Shown piece by piece: positions 8,887 through 18,684 of a stretch of 64,000 bases of DNA (its first letter is position 1; each line of letters opens with the position of its first letter). Origin of the DNA: SB25 sp050180705 (GTDB lineage: Bacteria > Bacteroidota > Bacteroidia > Bacteroidales > Tenuifilaceae); contig JBFXDX010000019.1 of assembly GCA_050180705.1 (NCBI GenBank), positions 1 through 64,000 on the forward strand, written 5' to 3'. The translations under genes and the position numbers were made by a program. Below the pieces are notes generated by a model. It made no database searches. It worked only from the letters and a program-made list of their open reading frames with translations, and had not been told where the DNA came from.

Positions 8887-10563
8887 ATGAAAAGATTTTT
8901 ACTACTACCACTACTATTTTTGAGCATAGTTTCCTTTGCGCAGGAATTTGCTTGGGTAAAAACTGCCGGTTATTATGAAACTGATAAAGGAATGCGCTGT
9001 GCTGAGGATAATCAGGGAAATTTAATTTTTGCAGGATCGTTTACCGATTCTATTAAGTTTGGAACCTCGTCATTGCTAAAGAGCAATGGCAAAACCGATT
9101 TTTATTTGCTAAAAACCAATGCCCAGGGCGAAAATCTTTGGGTTGTTAGCGGTGGTGGTGGAACTCTATCGTGCGAGGCTACTGCTGTTGATGTTGATGC
9201 CGATAACAATATCTATATTGGAGGCTTTTTTAAGGATACATTAACCATTGGAACAACCGAAGTTTATGGATATCTAGACTCGAATAGCGATTGTTTTATA
9301 GCAAAATTCAACACATCTGGAGATCTTGTTTGGGTTAAAACTTTTGTAGGACCGCTTGGCGATCAAATTGAAGATTTAGATGTTTCGGGTAATGCAATTT
9401 ATGCAACAGGCCGATATAAAAGTACAATTTCCATCAATGGTACAGAGTTTAGTTCCGAGGATGCCAATGTAGGAAATGGTGACAATCCATTTGTTGTTGC
9501 GCTCGATTTAAATGGATCTACCTTGTGGATTGATAAGGTTGATACGCCTTCAGGATTTTCTCGTGGAGTGGAGGTTAGTGCCGATGGAAAAGTAAATGTT
9601 GTTTTTGAACTGAAAAGTTCTCCTTATTTACGCACTGTGGGAACATCTAATGTTCAGGCTTTAAAAATTTCAAATTCAGGTTCCGCCGATGGCTATATTG
9701 CAAGACTTAATCCAGAAACAGGTGCAATGCTTTGGTCTAATAGAATGGGAAGCACTGGGTCGGAAATGATTTATGCTATTACTAGCGATTCGGAAAGTAA
9801 TGTTTTTGTAGGCGGAATATACCAATCTACTGTTACTTTGGAAAGTACTGTTACCGGAACATCTGCCACATCTACTTCAAAGGGGAGTTTTGATATATTC
9901 CTAGGTAAGTATGATGCAAATGGAAAACTTTGTTGGTCCGATTTTGAGGGTACCGAAAAAAGTGATAATGTGCTTAGCCTTGCGGTGAATTCAAATAATC
10001 ATCTATACATGGTTGGTTATACTTTAGCCGATTCTATTAAACTGGGCGACTTTGCACTGAAAGCTCCATCTGCTACAATAAATTCAATCATTGCAAGATA
10101 CTCGCCTGATGGTGCAATTACCTGGGCTGATATGGCGACTTCTTTAAGTGGATCGTTCTATATAAATTCTATTGCAATTACTGCAAATAATTCTTTGTTG
10201 TTCAACGGTTACTATAAAGGTGAAGGTACATTTTACGATGATACTAATTTGCCCAACGAGTTTACTACTAGCAATATTGTATATGCTCGTTTAAGCGATC
10301 CTACTGTATGGGTTAAACCCGATGTTGCCGATGATTTGAATATTGTTGTATATCCAAATCCTACTAGCAAACAACTTTACTTTAATGCTCCCGATAATTC
10401 AATCGTAGGTCGTGTTAGAGTGGTTAATCTAATTGGTCAGGAAATGATAAATGCAGTTCCTCAATCAAACTCAATCAGTGTTGATGGTTTACCTGCTGGA
10501 ATTTACTTGGTGCAGTTTAGCATTGATGGCAATGTTGTAACTAAAAAAGTGATAGTTAAATAG
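8887..10563 (+). CDS. Secreted SBBP-type beta-propeller protein with T9SS type A sorting domain
   Basis: 558 residues. Signal peptide MKRFLLLPLLFLSIVSFAQ. The body carries repeated units of the SBBP kind (FAWVKTAG, GNLIFAGSFTDSIKFG, NIYIGGFFKDTLTIG, LVWVKTF, NVFVGGIYQSTVTL), i.e. alternating 'distance travelled' and 'journey' style propeller blades. The C-terminus (about 480-558: VYPNPTSKQLYF ... VDGLPAGIYLVQF ... KKVIVK) is a type A T9SS sorting domain. It lies 32 bases after the DUF6850 barrel on the same strand and is probably co-transcribed. The function is unknown; no enzymatic motif seen. Confidence 0.8.
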   Translation: MKRFLLLPLLFLSIVSFAQEFAWVKTAGYYETDKGMRCAEDNQGNLIFAGSFTDSIKFGTSSLLKSNGKTDFYLLKTNAQGENLWVVSGGGGTLSCEATAVDVDADNNIYIGGFFKDTLTIGTTEVYGYLDSNSDCFIAKFNTSGDLVWVKTFVGPLGDQIEDLDVSGNAIYATGRYKSTISINGTEFSSEDANVGNGDNPFVVALDLNGSTLWIDKVDTPSGFSRGVEVSADGKVNVVFELKSSPYLRTVGTSNVQALKISNSGSADGYIARLNPETGAMLWSNRMGSTGSEMIYAITSDSESNVFVGGIYQSTVTLESTVTGTSATSTSKGSFDIFLGKYDANGKLCWSDFEGTEKSDNVLSLAVNSNNHLYMVGYTLADSIKLGDFALKAPSATINSIIARYSPDGAITWADMATSLSGSFYINSIAITANNSLLFNGYYKGEGTFYDDTNLPNEFTTSNIVYARLSDPTVWVKPDVADDLNIVVYPNPTSKQLYFNAPDNSIVGRVRVVNLIGQEMINAVPQSNSISVDGLPAGIYLVQFSIDGNVVTKKVIVK

Positions 10564-10765
10564 AGGTGTAGTTTGCCAAATGGAACAGTCCTGAAGTAGG
10601 ACTTCGGATTTAATAATTCATTAAGTTTTTTTTGATATTTAATCATGAAATATGCATGGTTAGGGGTGTTGTACACCTTATTTTGAAGAAAATTAAACGT
10701 GGTAGTGTTGAGTTAATATATTGATATAGAGAGATTAATTAATGATAAACTAAATTCTAATAACA
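10564..10765. other. Intergenic spacer with two weak inverted repeats
   Basis: Contains CTGAAGT/ACTTCGG (about 10591-10607, one wobble pair) and GGTGT/ACACC (about 10663-10677) around a short loop. The T-run at 10624-10632 is too far from the first stem for a standard terminator. A promoter for the ferredoxin gene is expected here but none matches well. Confidence 0.3.
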
Positions 10766-12706
10766 ATGAATAGTAAATTTTTTAAGAACAAAAATTTGTA
10801 CCGCTTAGTTCTGCAATGGTCTGTTGTATTCGCATTGCTATACATGTGGGCACGCTGGGCATTCGATAGTTTGTACACTCCTAATTTTGAGGCTTACTGT
10901 CCTTTTGGAGGATTACAGGCTTGGGGAACATACCTTGTTAGAGGTTCGTTACCCTGTAGTATGACAACTCTGCAAATATTCATGGGAGCAACACTTCTAG
11001 TTGGAACATTTTTAATTGGAAAGTTATTCTGTGGATATTTATGTCCTTTGGGAACTTTTTCGCAGTGGTTGGGAAAGTTGGGTGATAAAATATTCAAGAA
11101 ACGTAGGAATATTACAGGAATTGCCGATAAGGCTTTACGTGCCGTAAAATACATTTTACTTTTTATTACTTTATATTTTACTTTAGGTCAAAGTGAACTT
11201 TTCTGTAAGAACTACGATCCATTTTTCGCAACCTTTACTCTTTTCGATCGCGATGTAACTGTATGGATGGCATTTATGTCAATCGCATTGCTTGTGGTAG
11301 GTGCAATGATGTATCGTATGTTCTGGTGTAAATATCTTTGTCCACTTGGTGCAATAACAAATATATTCCGTCACTTCTTGATGTTTATTGCTGTAATTGG
11401 TGTTTATATTATCTTATTAAAAGCGGGTGTTAAATTATCCTATGTATGGCCAATTGCTATTATTGCAGTGCTAGGTTATGTATTGGAAATTTGGAAGATG
11501 CAAAGCCGTATTTTCCCATTCATGAAGGTTACTCGTAACGAAAGCATCTGTACAAGTTGTGGAAAATGTTCAAGAGCTTGTCGTCATGGTATTCCTGTTG
11601 ACGAATTGGTTAAGGTAAATCATATCGATTGCGATTTATGTTTGGAATGTGTTCATACTTGTCCTCACGAAGGAGCTTTAACCGTTAATCGTAAGCGTAA
11701 AATTGGTTGGTTGCCAGCTGTTTTAGCAGTTTTGCTTATCGTACTTGGTATTGTATTCGCAAATAAGTTAAGAATTCCTACAATTGAACTTCGTTGGGCT
11801 GATGAAGCACAGTTTGAGAATGCTCGTATGTATGAACGTACAGGTTTAAAGAGCGTAAAATGCTATGGTAGTTCAATGAATTTTGCTAGCCATGTTCGTC
11901 AGGTGCGTGGTGTTTTAGGTGTTACTGCTTATGCCGATGATCACTCTGTTGAGATATATTACGATCCAAAAATTCTCACCCCAGAAAAAATTACTGAAGC
12001 AATATTCTCTGCTTCAGCCGAGAGTTTAACCGAAGTTCCCGATAGCGTAAAAATATTACAGGAGGTTGAGTTTGGTATCGATCACTTTTTCGATCAATTC
12101 GATGCCAAGTATCTTAAGTATAAACTAATGCAGTTTGGTGGTGTATATGGTTTTGATACTCGTTATGGTGAGCCTGTATCGGTTAGAGTATATTTCTCTG
12201 TTGATGCAAAGGTTAATCTCGATGAGTTGAAAAAGGCAATAGAGGCTAAATCTTTAACATATACTGTTTCCGATCAGGAAGTTAATGCTGTAGTTAATTT
12301 CGAAGCATCTGGATTTAAAGTAAACGGAACTGTGGAAATTGATGAGTACAATAAACGTTTATATCCAAATTATTTCCGTAGTTTCAATAACATTGAAAGA
12401 TACAACGAAAGTAATATTTCAATTCTTGAATTGCCCATGGAATGGACAAAGAATCAGCAGGCTTATGTAGCTTTACTTCAGCGTCATGTTCAAGTTCTTG
12501 ATTCTGCTGTAGTAGCAATTCAAACTTACTATCGCGATGAAAATCCTGCTGTTAAATTGTACTTTGTTAATACATTAACCTCTGCCGAAAAGGTAAAATC
12601 CTTGGCCACTGTTGATAGTTTGAGAGTGTTAATGAAATCAGGAGAAACTAAGATTTATGCAAATCCTTTCCATTTTATTGGTGAAGGTGTTGTAACCGAA
12701 CGTTAA
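10766..12706 (+). CDS. NapH/CcoG-like polytopic 4Fe-4S protein with C-terminal HMA-like domain
   Basis: 646 residues. The N-terminal half has about six membrane segments with the paired cysteine signatures of NapH/MauN/CcoG-type redox proteins: AYCPFGG (C45), FCGYLCPLG (C89, C93) and FWCKYLCPLG (C188, C192). Two 4Fe-4S ferredoxin clusters follow on the cytosolic side: C262-x2-C265-x2-C268-x3-C272 and C289-x2-C292-x2-C295-x3-C299. After a further membrane segment (about 314-333) comes a predicted extracytoplasmic region that begins with an HMA-like fold (about 360-417, VRGVLGV..Y..DDHSVEIYYDP) which retains only one of the usual two metal-binding Cys (C366, in KCYGSSM). Electron transfer to the periplasm coupled to metal handling is the natural inference. 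Relation to the uptake cluster upstream is likely but not proven. Confidence 0.75.
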   Translation: MNSKFFKNKNLYRLVLQWSVVFALLYMWARWAFDSLYTPNFEAYCPFGGLQAWGTYLVRGSLPCSMTTLQIFMGATLLVGTFLIGKLFCGYLCPLGTFSQWLGKLGDKIFKKRRNITGIADKALRAVKYILLFITLYFTLGQSELFCKNYDPFFATFTLFDRDVTVWMAFMSIALLVVGAMMYRMFWCKYLCPLGAITNIFRHFLMFIAVIGVYIILLKAGVKLSYVWPIAIIAVLGYVLEIWKMQSRIFPFMKVTRNESICTSCGKCSRACRHGIPVDELVKVNHIDCDLCLECVHTCPHEGALTVNRKRKIGWLPAVLAVLLIVLGIVFANKLRIPTIELRWADEAQFENARMYERTGLKSVKCYGSSMNFASHVRQVRGVLGVTAYADDHSVEIYYDPKILTPEKITEAIFSASAESLTEVPDSVKILQEVEFGIDHFFDQFDAKYLKYKLMQFGGVYGFDTRYGEPVSVRVYFSVDAKVNLDELKKAIEAKSLTYTVSDQEVNAVVNFEASGFKVNGTVEIDEYNKRLYPNYFRSFNNIERYNESNISILELPMEWTKNQQAYVALLQRHVQVLDSAVVAIQTYYRDENPAVKLYFVNTLTSAEKVKSLATVDSLRVLMKSGETKIYANPFHFIGEGVVTER

Positions 12707-12783
12707 TATTTACATCTTGCTTTGGGGGTTAGCCTAATATTGGCGTTAACTCCCGGAGTGGGATTGATGAAATAATTCAAACT

Positions 12784-14934
12784 ATGCGTAAGATTATTGC
12801 TGTAGCACTGTTGTTTTTAAGTTTTGCATCGCTAGCCGATGAGGGAATGTGGCTTGTGAATCTATTGAATCAGGTTAAGGTCAATCAGATGCAGCAAAAG
12901 GGTTTTGCTCTTTCGGCAAAAGACATTTATCGAACCGATTCGTTAAGCTTGAAAGATGCCATTGTTGCATTGGATAAGGGATCGTGTTCCGGAACGGTTG
13001 TTTCTGCGAATGGATTGCTTATTACAAACCATCATTGTGCTTACAGCGAAATTCAACAACATAGTTCGCCTCAGTTCGATTATTTAAAGAATGGTTTTTT
13101 TGCTGAGAATCGGGAACAAGAGTTGCCAAACCCTGGTAAAACCGTTTCTTTTTTAGTTGATGTTCGCGATGTAACTCAACAGGTAAATCAGCAAATAGAT
13201 GAGCAACTTGCCAAGGGTGCCGAAAGTCCTAACATGATGCGGATTCGCAATTCTATTGCTCGTGAGGCTGTGAAGGGCACTCAGTACGATGCCGAGGTTC
13301 ATGCAATGTTCGGAGGAAATAGCTATTATTTGTACACATATATAACTTATCGCGATGTAAGGTTGGTGGGCTTTCCGCCCGAGTGCATTGGAAATTTTGG
13401 CGGAGAAACCGATAATTGGGTATGGCCTCGCCATACTGGCGACTTTGCGTTATTCCGAATTTATACTGCACCCGATGGTTCTTCGGCCGATTATTCAACG
13501 GAAAATGTACCGCTAAAATCAAAAAACTTTATTCGAATTTCGACCAAAGGGGTTGATGAGGAGGATTTTGTAATGATATTGGGCTATCCAGGTACTACTT
13601 CCCGGTATCTTTCTTCGTATGGTGTTAAGGAAATTGTTGAGGTGGTAGATCCCATTCGGGTTGCTTTTCGCAATGCCAAATTGGATGTGCTTCGTAGTGC
13701 TATGAAGAATAACGATACCATTCGAATTAAGTATTCATCTAAGTTTTCGTTGGCAAGTAATTACTGGAAGTATTCTGTGGGTGAACTCAAATCGGTTCGA
13801 GAGAACAATGTAATTGAATCGAAGCAGGTTTACGAAAAACGATTCCAGAAATGGGCAGACGAAAACTCTGAGTATGCTAAAGTGTTGGCAAATCTTGAGG
13901 ATGCATATTCGCAAAAGCGTAAGGTAACAACATTGCTGCAGTGCTATAACGAGGGGATTTTGTTTGGTGCAGAGATATTTAAGTTGGCCAATAAGATGAG
14001 TCGGTTGGAAACTGTTATACAGAAATCTGATGGCGAAAAGTTGGCATCTACAGTTTCAGAGATTCGTAGCGGATATTCATATCTCTACAAAGATTTCGAT
14101 GAGAAGGTTGACAGGGATATATTTGTTGTCATGGCAAAAATGTTGGTAAGTCGCATTTCACCCGATCAATTTCCAGAATCGTTTCTTAGAATGGCACAGG
14201 ATAAGAAGTGGAATATGGAACGTTTTGCCGATGAGATGTATCAAAAATCAATGTTTGTTAGTCTCGAAAAGGTGAATGAGTTTCTGAATAATCCATCGTT
14301 AAAGGTTTTGAAGTCCGATCCTGCATTTATACTATCATCTGCTTTTTACCCAACAATTATCTCGTTGAGTAAGGAGGAGGGACAATGGGAGCGAAGTATT
14401 CGCCAAAATCATAAGTTGTTTATTCGGGCACAAATGGATATGGAGCCCGAGCGAGCATTTTACCCCGATGCCAATAGCACGATGCGTTTAACCTACGGAA
14501 ATGTTGCTGGTTATGAACCTACCGATGGTATTGTTTACACCTATCGAACCACAACGAATGGCGTGCTACAGAAGAATGCAACAGGATTACCCGAGTACGT
14601 GATGCCCGATAGTTTATTATCGATGTTGGCTAGCGGTGATTTTGGATCTTTTACATTGTCGGATGGTGCAATGCCAACCTGTTTTATAGCCGATCTTGAT
14701 ATTACAGGTGGAAATTCGGGAAGCTCGGTTCTGAACGGAAACGGTAATTTGGTTGGTTTGGCTTTCGATGGAAATTGGGAAGCCATGAGTGGTGATATTC
14801 TATTCGAGCCAACCAAGCAGCGTTGTATATGTGTTGATATTCGGTATGTTTTATTCCTGATAAGTAAGTTGTCGGGAAATAGCTATGTGCTAAACGATCT
14901 TGTTTTTGCTGAAAAGCCTAACTTTAATAAATAA
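12784..14934 (+). CDS. S46 family dipeptidyl-peptidase, DPP7-type specificity residue
   Basis: 716 residues with a signal peptide cleaved near Ala18. S46 enzymes are chymotrypsin-fold periplasmic exopeptidases that release N-terminal dipeptides, feeding amino-acid-fermenting or protein-degrading Bacteroidota. The catalytic elements are visible: His in TNHHCAY (H83/H84), Asp in TDNWVWPRHTGDF (D210/D220) and Ser645 in GGNSGS. The residue 18 positions after the Ser is Gly663 (FDGNW), as in DPP7, rather than the Arg that marks Asp/Glu-specific DPP11, so a hydrophobic P1 preference is predicted. It is followed 45 bases later by a paralogue. Confidence 0.9.
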   Translation: MRKIIAVALLFLSFASLADEGMWLVNLLNQVKVNQMQQKGFALSAKDIYRTDSLSLKDAIVALDKGSCSGTVVSANGLLITNHHCAYSEIQQHSSPQFDYLKNGFFAENREQELPNPGKTVSFLVDVRDVTQQVNQQIDEQLAKGAESPNMMRIRNSIAREAVKGTQYDAEVHAMFGGNSYYLYTYITYRDVRLVGFPPECIGNFGGETDNWVWPRHTGDFALFRIYTAPDGSSADYSTENVPLKSKNFIRISTKGVDEEDFVMILGYPGTTSRYLSSYGVKEIVEVVDPIRVAFRNAKLDVLRSAMKNNDTIRIKYSSKFSLASNYWKYSVGELKSVRENNVIESKQVYEKRFQKWADENSEYAKVLANLEDAYSQKRKVTTLLQCYNEGILFGAEIFKLANKMSRLETVIQKSDGEKLASTVSEIRSGYSYLYKDFDEKVDRDIFVVMAKMLVSRISPDQFPESFLRMAQDKKWNMERFADEMYQKSMFVSLEKVNEFLNNPSLKVLKSDPAFILSSAFYPTIISLSKEEGQWERSIRQNHKLFIRAQMDMEPERAFYPDANSTMRLTYGNVAGYEPTDGIVYTYRTTTNGVLQKNATGLPEYVMPDSLLSMLASGDFGSFTLSDGAMPTCFIADLDITGGNSGSSVLNGNGNLVGLAFDGNWEAMSGDILFEPTKQRCICVDIRYVLFLISKLSGNSYVLNDLVFAEKPNFNK

Positions 14935-14979
14935 GGTGTTATATTATAACTGTATTTATAAGCATAAATTAAAGTAACT

Positions 14980-17133
14980 ATGAAGAAAAGAATAATGCTA
15001 GTGGCCATATCTTTAGTGATGTTGCTACCAAGCATCGGAATTGCCGATGAGGGCATGTGGTTAGTAAATCTTATCTCAAAGATCAACATCGATAAGATGA
15101 AAGATTATGGATTTGAACTAACTGCCGAGGACATTTATAGTATAAATAATGCGAGTTTAAAGGATGCTATTGTTGCTCTCGATTACGGTTCGTGTACCGG
15201 TGAGTTTATGAGCGATAAAGGTTTGATTTTTACAAACCATCACTGTGCATACGATGATATTCATAAACTTAGCACCTCAGAGAAAAATTACTTAGAGGAT
15301 GGTTTTTGGGCGTATTCTATGGATCAGGAGATTCCAGTAACAGGCAAAACTGCATCGATATTGGTTCGTGTTGAGGATATTACCGATAGGGTTAAGGCCG
15401 ATATTGAACAGGCTAAAGCCTCTGGAAAGTTCGGTGCTTTTACTATGCGTCGTATATATGGTAACATTGAAAGAACAGAAGGCGCAAAGACTGGCCTAGA
15501 AGTTTCTGTATCTTCGCTTTTTAAAGGGAATAAGTACTTTGTTTTCTACTACAAAGTTTTTCGTGATGTTCGTTTAGTTGGAGCACCTCCCGTTTCTATT
15601 GGTGCTTTCGGTGGCGATACCGATAACTGGATGTGGCCTCAGCATAAGGGCGATTTTGCAATCTACAGGGTTTATGCTAACGAGAAAGGTGAGCCTGCTG
15701 ATTACTCTCCCAGCAACAAGCCTTACAAGCCTGCAAAGCATCTCACAATATCGTTGAAAGGTGTTCAAAAGGGCGATTACACAATGCTCATGGGGTATCC
15801 ATTTTCGACCAATCGTTATGTGTCCTCCTATGGCGTTTTGGAGCATATGAACGTTAGCAATCCTGCTCTTATCAATGTTCGTTCTAAGAAACTTTCAATA
15901 ATGCAGGACGCAATGAATTCCAGTGATAATCTTAGGATGAAATATGCTTCAAAGTTTTTCAACTCGAGCAATTACTATAAGTATGCAGTTGGCGAAAGCA
16001 AATACCTAAAGCTGTTCGATGTTGTTGCAATTAAGCATGATCGCGAAAATGAGTTTACTAAATGGGTTAATGAAGATTCGAATCGTAAAGCAGCTTATGG
16101 TGGTGTGCTAGATACGTTGAAAGCACTATACGAGTCAACTGCCGATTTTCAGAAAACCGATAAGTATTATCAGGAAGCAATTATAAATGGTGCTGATTTA
16201 CTTCGTTTTTCGTTAAAAACCAAAGGTGTCCAGGCTGCATTGGAGAAAAAGGATGGTGATGATAAAAAGTTTGAAACACTCAGAAAGGCTGCTGCCGAGC
16301 ATTTTAAGGATTTCGATTTTGAAACCGATAAGCATATGTTTGCTGCAGCAATCGAGAATTTTTACGAAAATGTTAATCCCAATCATATATCTAAAGAGTT
16401 AAAAGCGTTGGTTGCAAAGTTCAAGGGCGACTATAATAAGTTGACCGACTATGTTTATAGCAAATCTATTTTTGCAACAGAGGAAGCATTGAATTCTTTC
16501 TTGGCAAAGCCATCTTTGAAAAAACTTCAAAGTGATCCTTTGTATATTATTGCAAATACTACACTTGATATTATTTATGACTTGCGCCATAAGTATTCCG
16601 ATACAGAGGCTGCTATTCGCGAAAAGGAACGTTTGTTATTGTGTGGTGTAATGGAGATGAAAGGTGAGGGTAATTTATATCCCGATGCAACTTCAACAAT
16701 GCGTTTAACTTATGGAACCGTAGGTGGATTCTCTCCAAAGGATGGTATCGTTTATAAGTACAACACCACACATCATGGTTATCTACAGAAAGAGGACTCT
16801 ACAAATTACGAGTTCCATATTAAGCCTAAGTTTAAAGCGTTGTTACAAGTAGGCGATTTTGGCCGATATGCAAATGTCGATGGAGATTTGCCAATGGGAT
16901 TTATATCAAACAATGATATTACAGGAGGAAACTCAGGAAGCCCAGTTATGAATGCTCGCGGACAAATGGTTGGCTTAGGTTACGATGGTAACTGGGAATC
17001 TATGGCTGGTGATATCTATTTCCATCCCGATTTCAACAAAACAGTATGTGTTGATATCCGTTACGTTTTGTTTGTGGTAGATAAGTTTGCCAATGCTCAA
17101 AATATAATGAACGAATTAACAATTGCCGATTAG
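14980..17133 (+). CDS. S46 family dipeptidyl-peptidase, second tandem copy, DPP7-type
   Basis: 717 residues, signal peptide about 1-22 (MKKRIMLVAISLVMLLPSIGIA). Catalytic His in TNHHCAY (H87/H88), Asp in TDNWMWPQHKGDF, Ser652 in GGNSGSPV. Gly670 sits 18 residues after the Ser, again the DPP7 rather than DPP11 signature. It is clearly a paralogue of the preceding gene (same length and the shared opening DEGMWLVNL) but well diverged in the helical domain, so the pair probably split substrate range. The terminator at 17178 ends the pair's transcript. Confidence 0.9.
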   Translation: MKKRIMLVAISLVMLLPSIGIADEGMWLVNLISKINIDKMKDYGFELTAEDIYSINNASLKDAIVALDYGSCTGEFMSDKGLIFTNHHCAYDDIHKLSTSEKNYLEDGFWAYSMDQEIPVTGKTASILVRVEDITDRVKADIEQAKASGKFGAFTMRRIYGNIERTEGAKTGLEVSVSSLFKGNKYFVFYYKVFRDVRLVGAPPVSIGAFGGDTDNWMWPQHKGDFAIYRVYANEKGEPADYSPSNKPYKPAKHLTISLKGVQKGDYTMLMGYPFSTNRYVSSYGVLEHMNVSNPALINVRSKKLSIMQDAMNSSDNLRMKYASKFFNSSNYYKYAVGESKYLKLFDVVAIKHDRENEFTKWVNEDSNRKAAYGGVLDTLKALYESTADFQKTDKYYQEAIINGADLLRFSLKTKGVQAALEKKDGDDKKFETLRKAAAEHFKDFDFETDKHMFAAAIENFYENVNPNHISKELKALVAKFKGDYNKLTDYVYSKSIFATEEALNSFLAKPSLKKLQSDPLYIIANTTLDIIYDLRHKYSDTEAAIREKERLLLCGVMEMKGEGNLYPDATSTMRLTYGTVGGFSPKDGIVYKYNTTHHGYLQKEDSTNYEFHIKPKFKALLQVGDFGRYANVDGDLPMGFISNNDITGGNSGSPVMNARGQMVGLGYDGNWESMAGDIYFHPDFNKTVCVDIRYVLFVVDKFANAQNIMNELTIAD

Positions 17134-17177
17134 AAATTAGAGTTAAAGGTTGTCTTCATAAGTTGGTTTTTAGTTTT

Positions 17178-17214
17178 AAAGCGATACCTCGTAATTATGA
17201 GGTATCGCTTTTGC
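17178..17214 (+). terminator. Rho-independent terminator after the S46 pair
   Basis: Perfect stem AAAGCGATACCTC (17178-17190) with GAGGTATCGCTTT (about 17199-17212) and a trailing T-rich stretch. Confidence 0.85.
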
Positions 17215-17294
17215 TTTAATAAACTTTAAGGCGATATAGGTGTTTAAGTTGAATTAATTGAGGATATTTGCATCCATTTTTAAATAAATAATTG

Positions 17295-18638
17295 ATGGCA
17301 AAAAAAGCAAATACACAGGAGTTAGGTGTTTCGGGAGTTGGAAAGTTGCTTTTACAATACTCAGTTCCAGCAATCATTGCTACAGCGGCAGCGTCGCTTT
17401 ATAATATAATCGATAGAATTTTTATTGGTCATGGTGTTGGCCCAATGGCTATTTCGGGCTTAGCGCTTACCTTCCCTTTGATGAATATACTTGCGGCGTT
17501 CGGTGCAATGGTGGGAGTTGGTGCTGCTACTATGGTATCAATTCGTCTTGGTCAGCATAACCGGAAGGGGGCTACCCAAATATTGGGAAATGCTGTTATG
17601 CTTAATATTATTTTAGGTATATCGGTAGGGCTATTAACACTTGTTTTTTTAGATCCTATTCTGTTTGCGCTAGGTGCAAGCCACGAAACATTACCTTATG
17701 CAAGGGAGTTTATGCAAGTTATTCTTTTGGGTAATGTGTTTACGCATTTATACTTGGGGCTGAATAATATTATGCGAGCAACTGGCTATCCTCGTAAGGC
17801 CATGGCAATAACGCTTACCACTGTTGCAACAAACTTGGCTCTTGCTCCGATATTTATTTTTGTATTTAAATGGGGAATTCGTGGGGCTGCTTTGGCTACG
17901 GTTATAGCTCAGTTTGTTGGGGCTGTAACGGCAACTATTCATTTTACCCGCGTAAATAGTTTCTTGCATTTTCTTCCAGGATATTTGAAGTTGAGGAAAT
18001 CCATTATTCAAGATATTATTTCGGTTGGAATGTCGAATTTTCTTATGCTAATAAGCTCCAGTATTGTGATTTCTATAGTGAATATTCGGTTGCAAAAGTA
18101 TGGTGGAGACTTTGCTATTGGCGCTTTTGGCATAATTAATAGTTTGGCCAATTTGGCGGTTATGGTAGTGGTTGGTTTTAATCAGGGAATGCAGCCAATA
18201 GTTGGCTATAACTATGGGGCAGGAAAGATTCCGAGAGTTATTCGAACTTTTAAGTTGACTATTTTTGCCGGATCGTGTGTGACTTTGGTTGGGTTTTTAC
18301 TGGCAGAGTTTTTTCCTAGGGCTATATCTTCGGCTTTTACATCAAGTACCGAGTTGATTGACTTGGCATCAACAGGTTTAAGATTAAATCTTATTATGTA
18401 TCCAATAGTCGGGTTTCAGATTGTAACTGCCAATTTCTTTCAGTCAATAGGTAAGGTTAAAATTTCCATCTTTCTATCGCTTACCCGGCAAGTTTTGTTT
18501 TTGATACCTGCATTAATATTGCTTCCTCTGTATTTTGAGTTAAATGGTGTTTGGCTAAGTGCTCCTTTGGCCGATTTTACATCATCGCTTTTGACTTTAG
18601 TGGTGCTGCAATGGCAAATTCGAAAGTTGAAAAAATAA
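17295..18638 (+). CDS. MATE family efflux transporter
   Basis: 447 residues from ATG 17295; the TTG three bases earlier is not needed. Twelve membrane segments in two homologous halves, with family features such as PAIIATAAASLYNIIDRIFIG in the first helix (key part YNIIDRIFIG), GLALTFP, and GYNYGAGK in the second half. MATE proteins export drugs or cationic metabolites using Na+ or H+ gradients at the inner membrane. It stands alone between terminators, convergent with the S9 peptidase. The substrate cannot be inferred. Confidence 0.92.
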   Translation: MAKKANTQELGVSGVGKLLLQYSVPAIIATAAASLYNIIDRIFIGHGVGPMAISGLALTFPLMNILAAFGAMVGVGAATMVSIRLGQHNRKGATQILGNAVMLNIILGISVGLLTLVFLDPILFALGASHETLPYAREFMQVILLGNVFTHLYLGLNNIMRATGYPRKAMAITLTTVATNLALAPIFIFVFKWGIRGAALATVIAQFVGAVTATIHFTRVNSFLHFLPGYLKLRKSIIQDIISVGMSNFLMLISSSIVISIVNIRLQKYGGDFAIGAFGIINSLANLAVMVVVGFNQGMQPIVGYNYGAGKIPRVIRTFKLTIFAGSCVTLVGFLLAEFFPRAISSAFTSSTELIDLASTGLRLNLIMYPIVGFQIVTANFFQSIGKVKISIFLSLTRQVLFLIPALILLPLYFELNGVWLSAPLADFTSSLLTLVVLQWQIRKLKK

Positions 18639-18665
18639 TAGGGGAGATGTTGTTTTCTCCCCTAT
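18627..18665 (-). terminator. Terminator of the S9 peptidase gene, also shared with MATE gene
   Basis: Perfect 10-bp stem ATAGGGGAGA (18638-18647) with TCTCCCCTAT (18656-18665). Read on the minus strand the stem is followed by TATTATTTTTT, giving an intrinsic terminator whose U-tract lies inside the 3' end of the convergent MATE gene. Confidence 0.8.
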
Positions 18666-18684
18666 AGGTTGCTCTGTAATATTT

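Noticed and set aside
12721..12765. Terminator between the ferredoxin gene and the S46 peptidases
   Set aside because: GGGGTTAGCC/GGCGTTAACTCCC pairs only imperfectly and lacks a T-tract.
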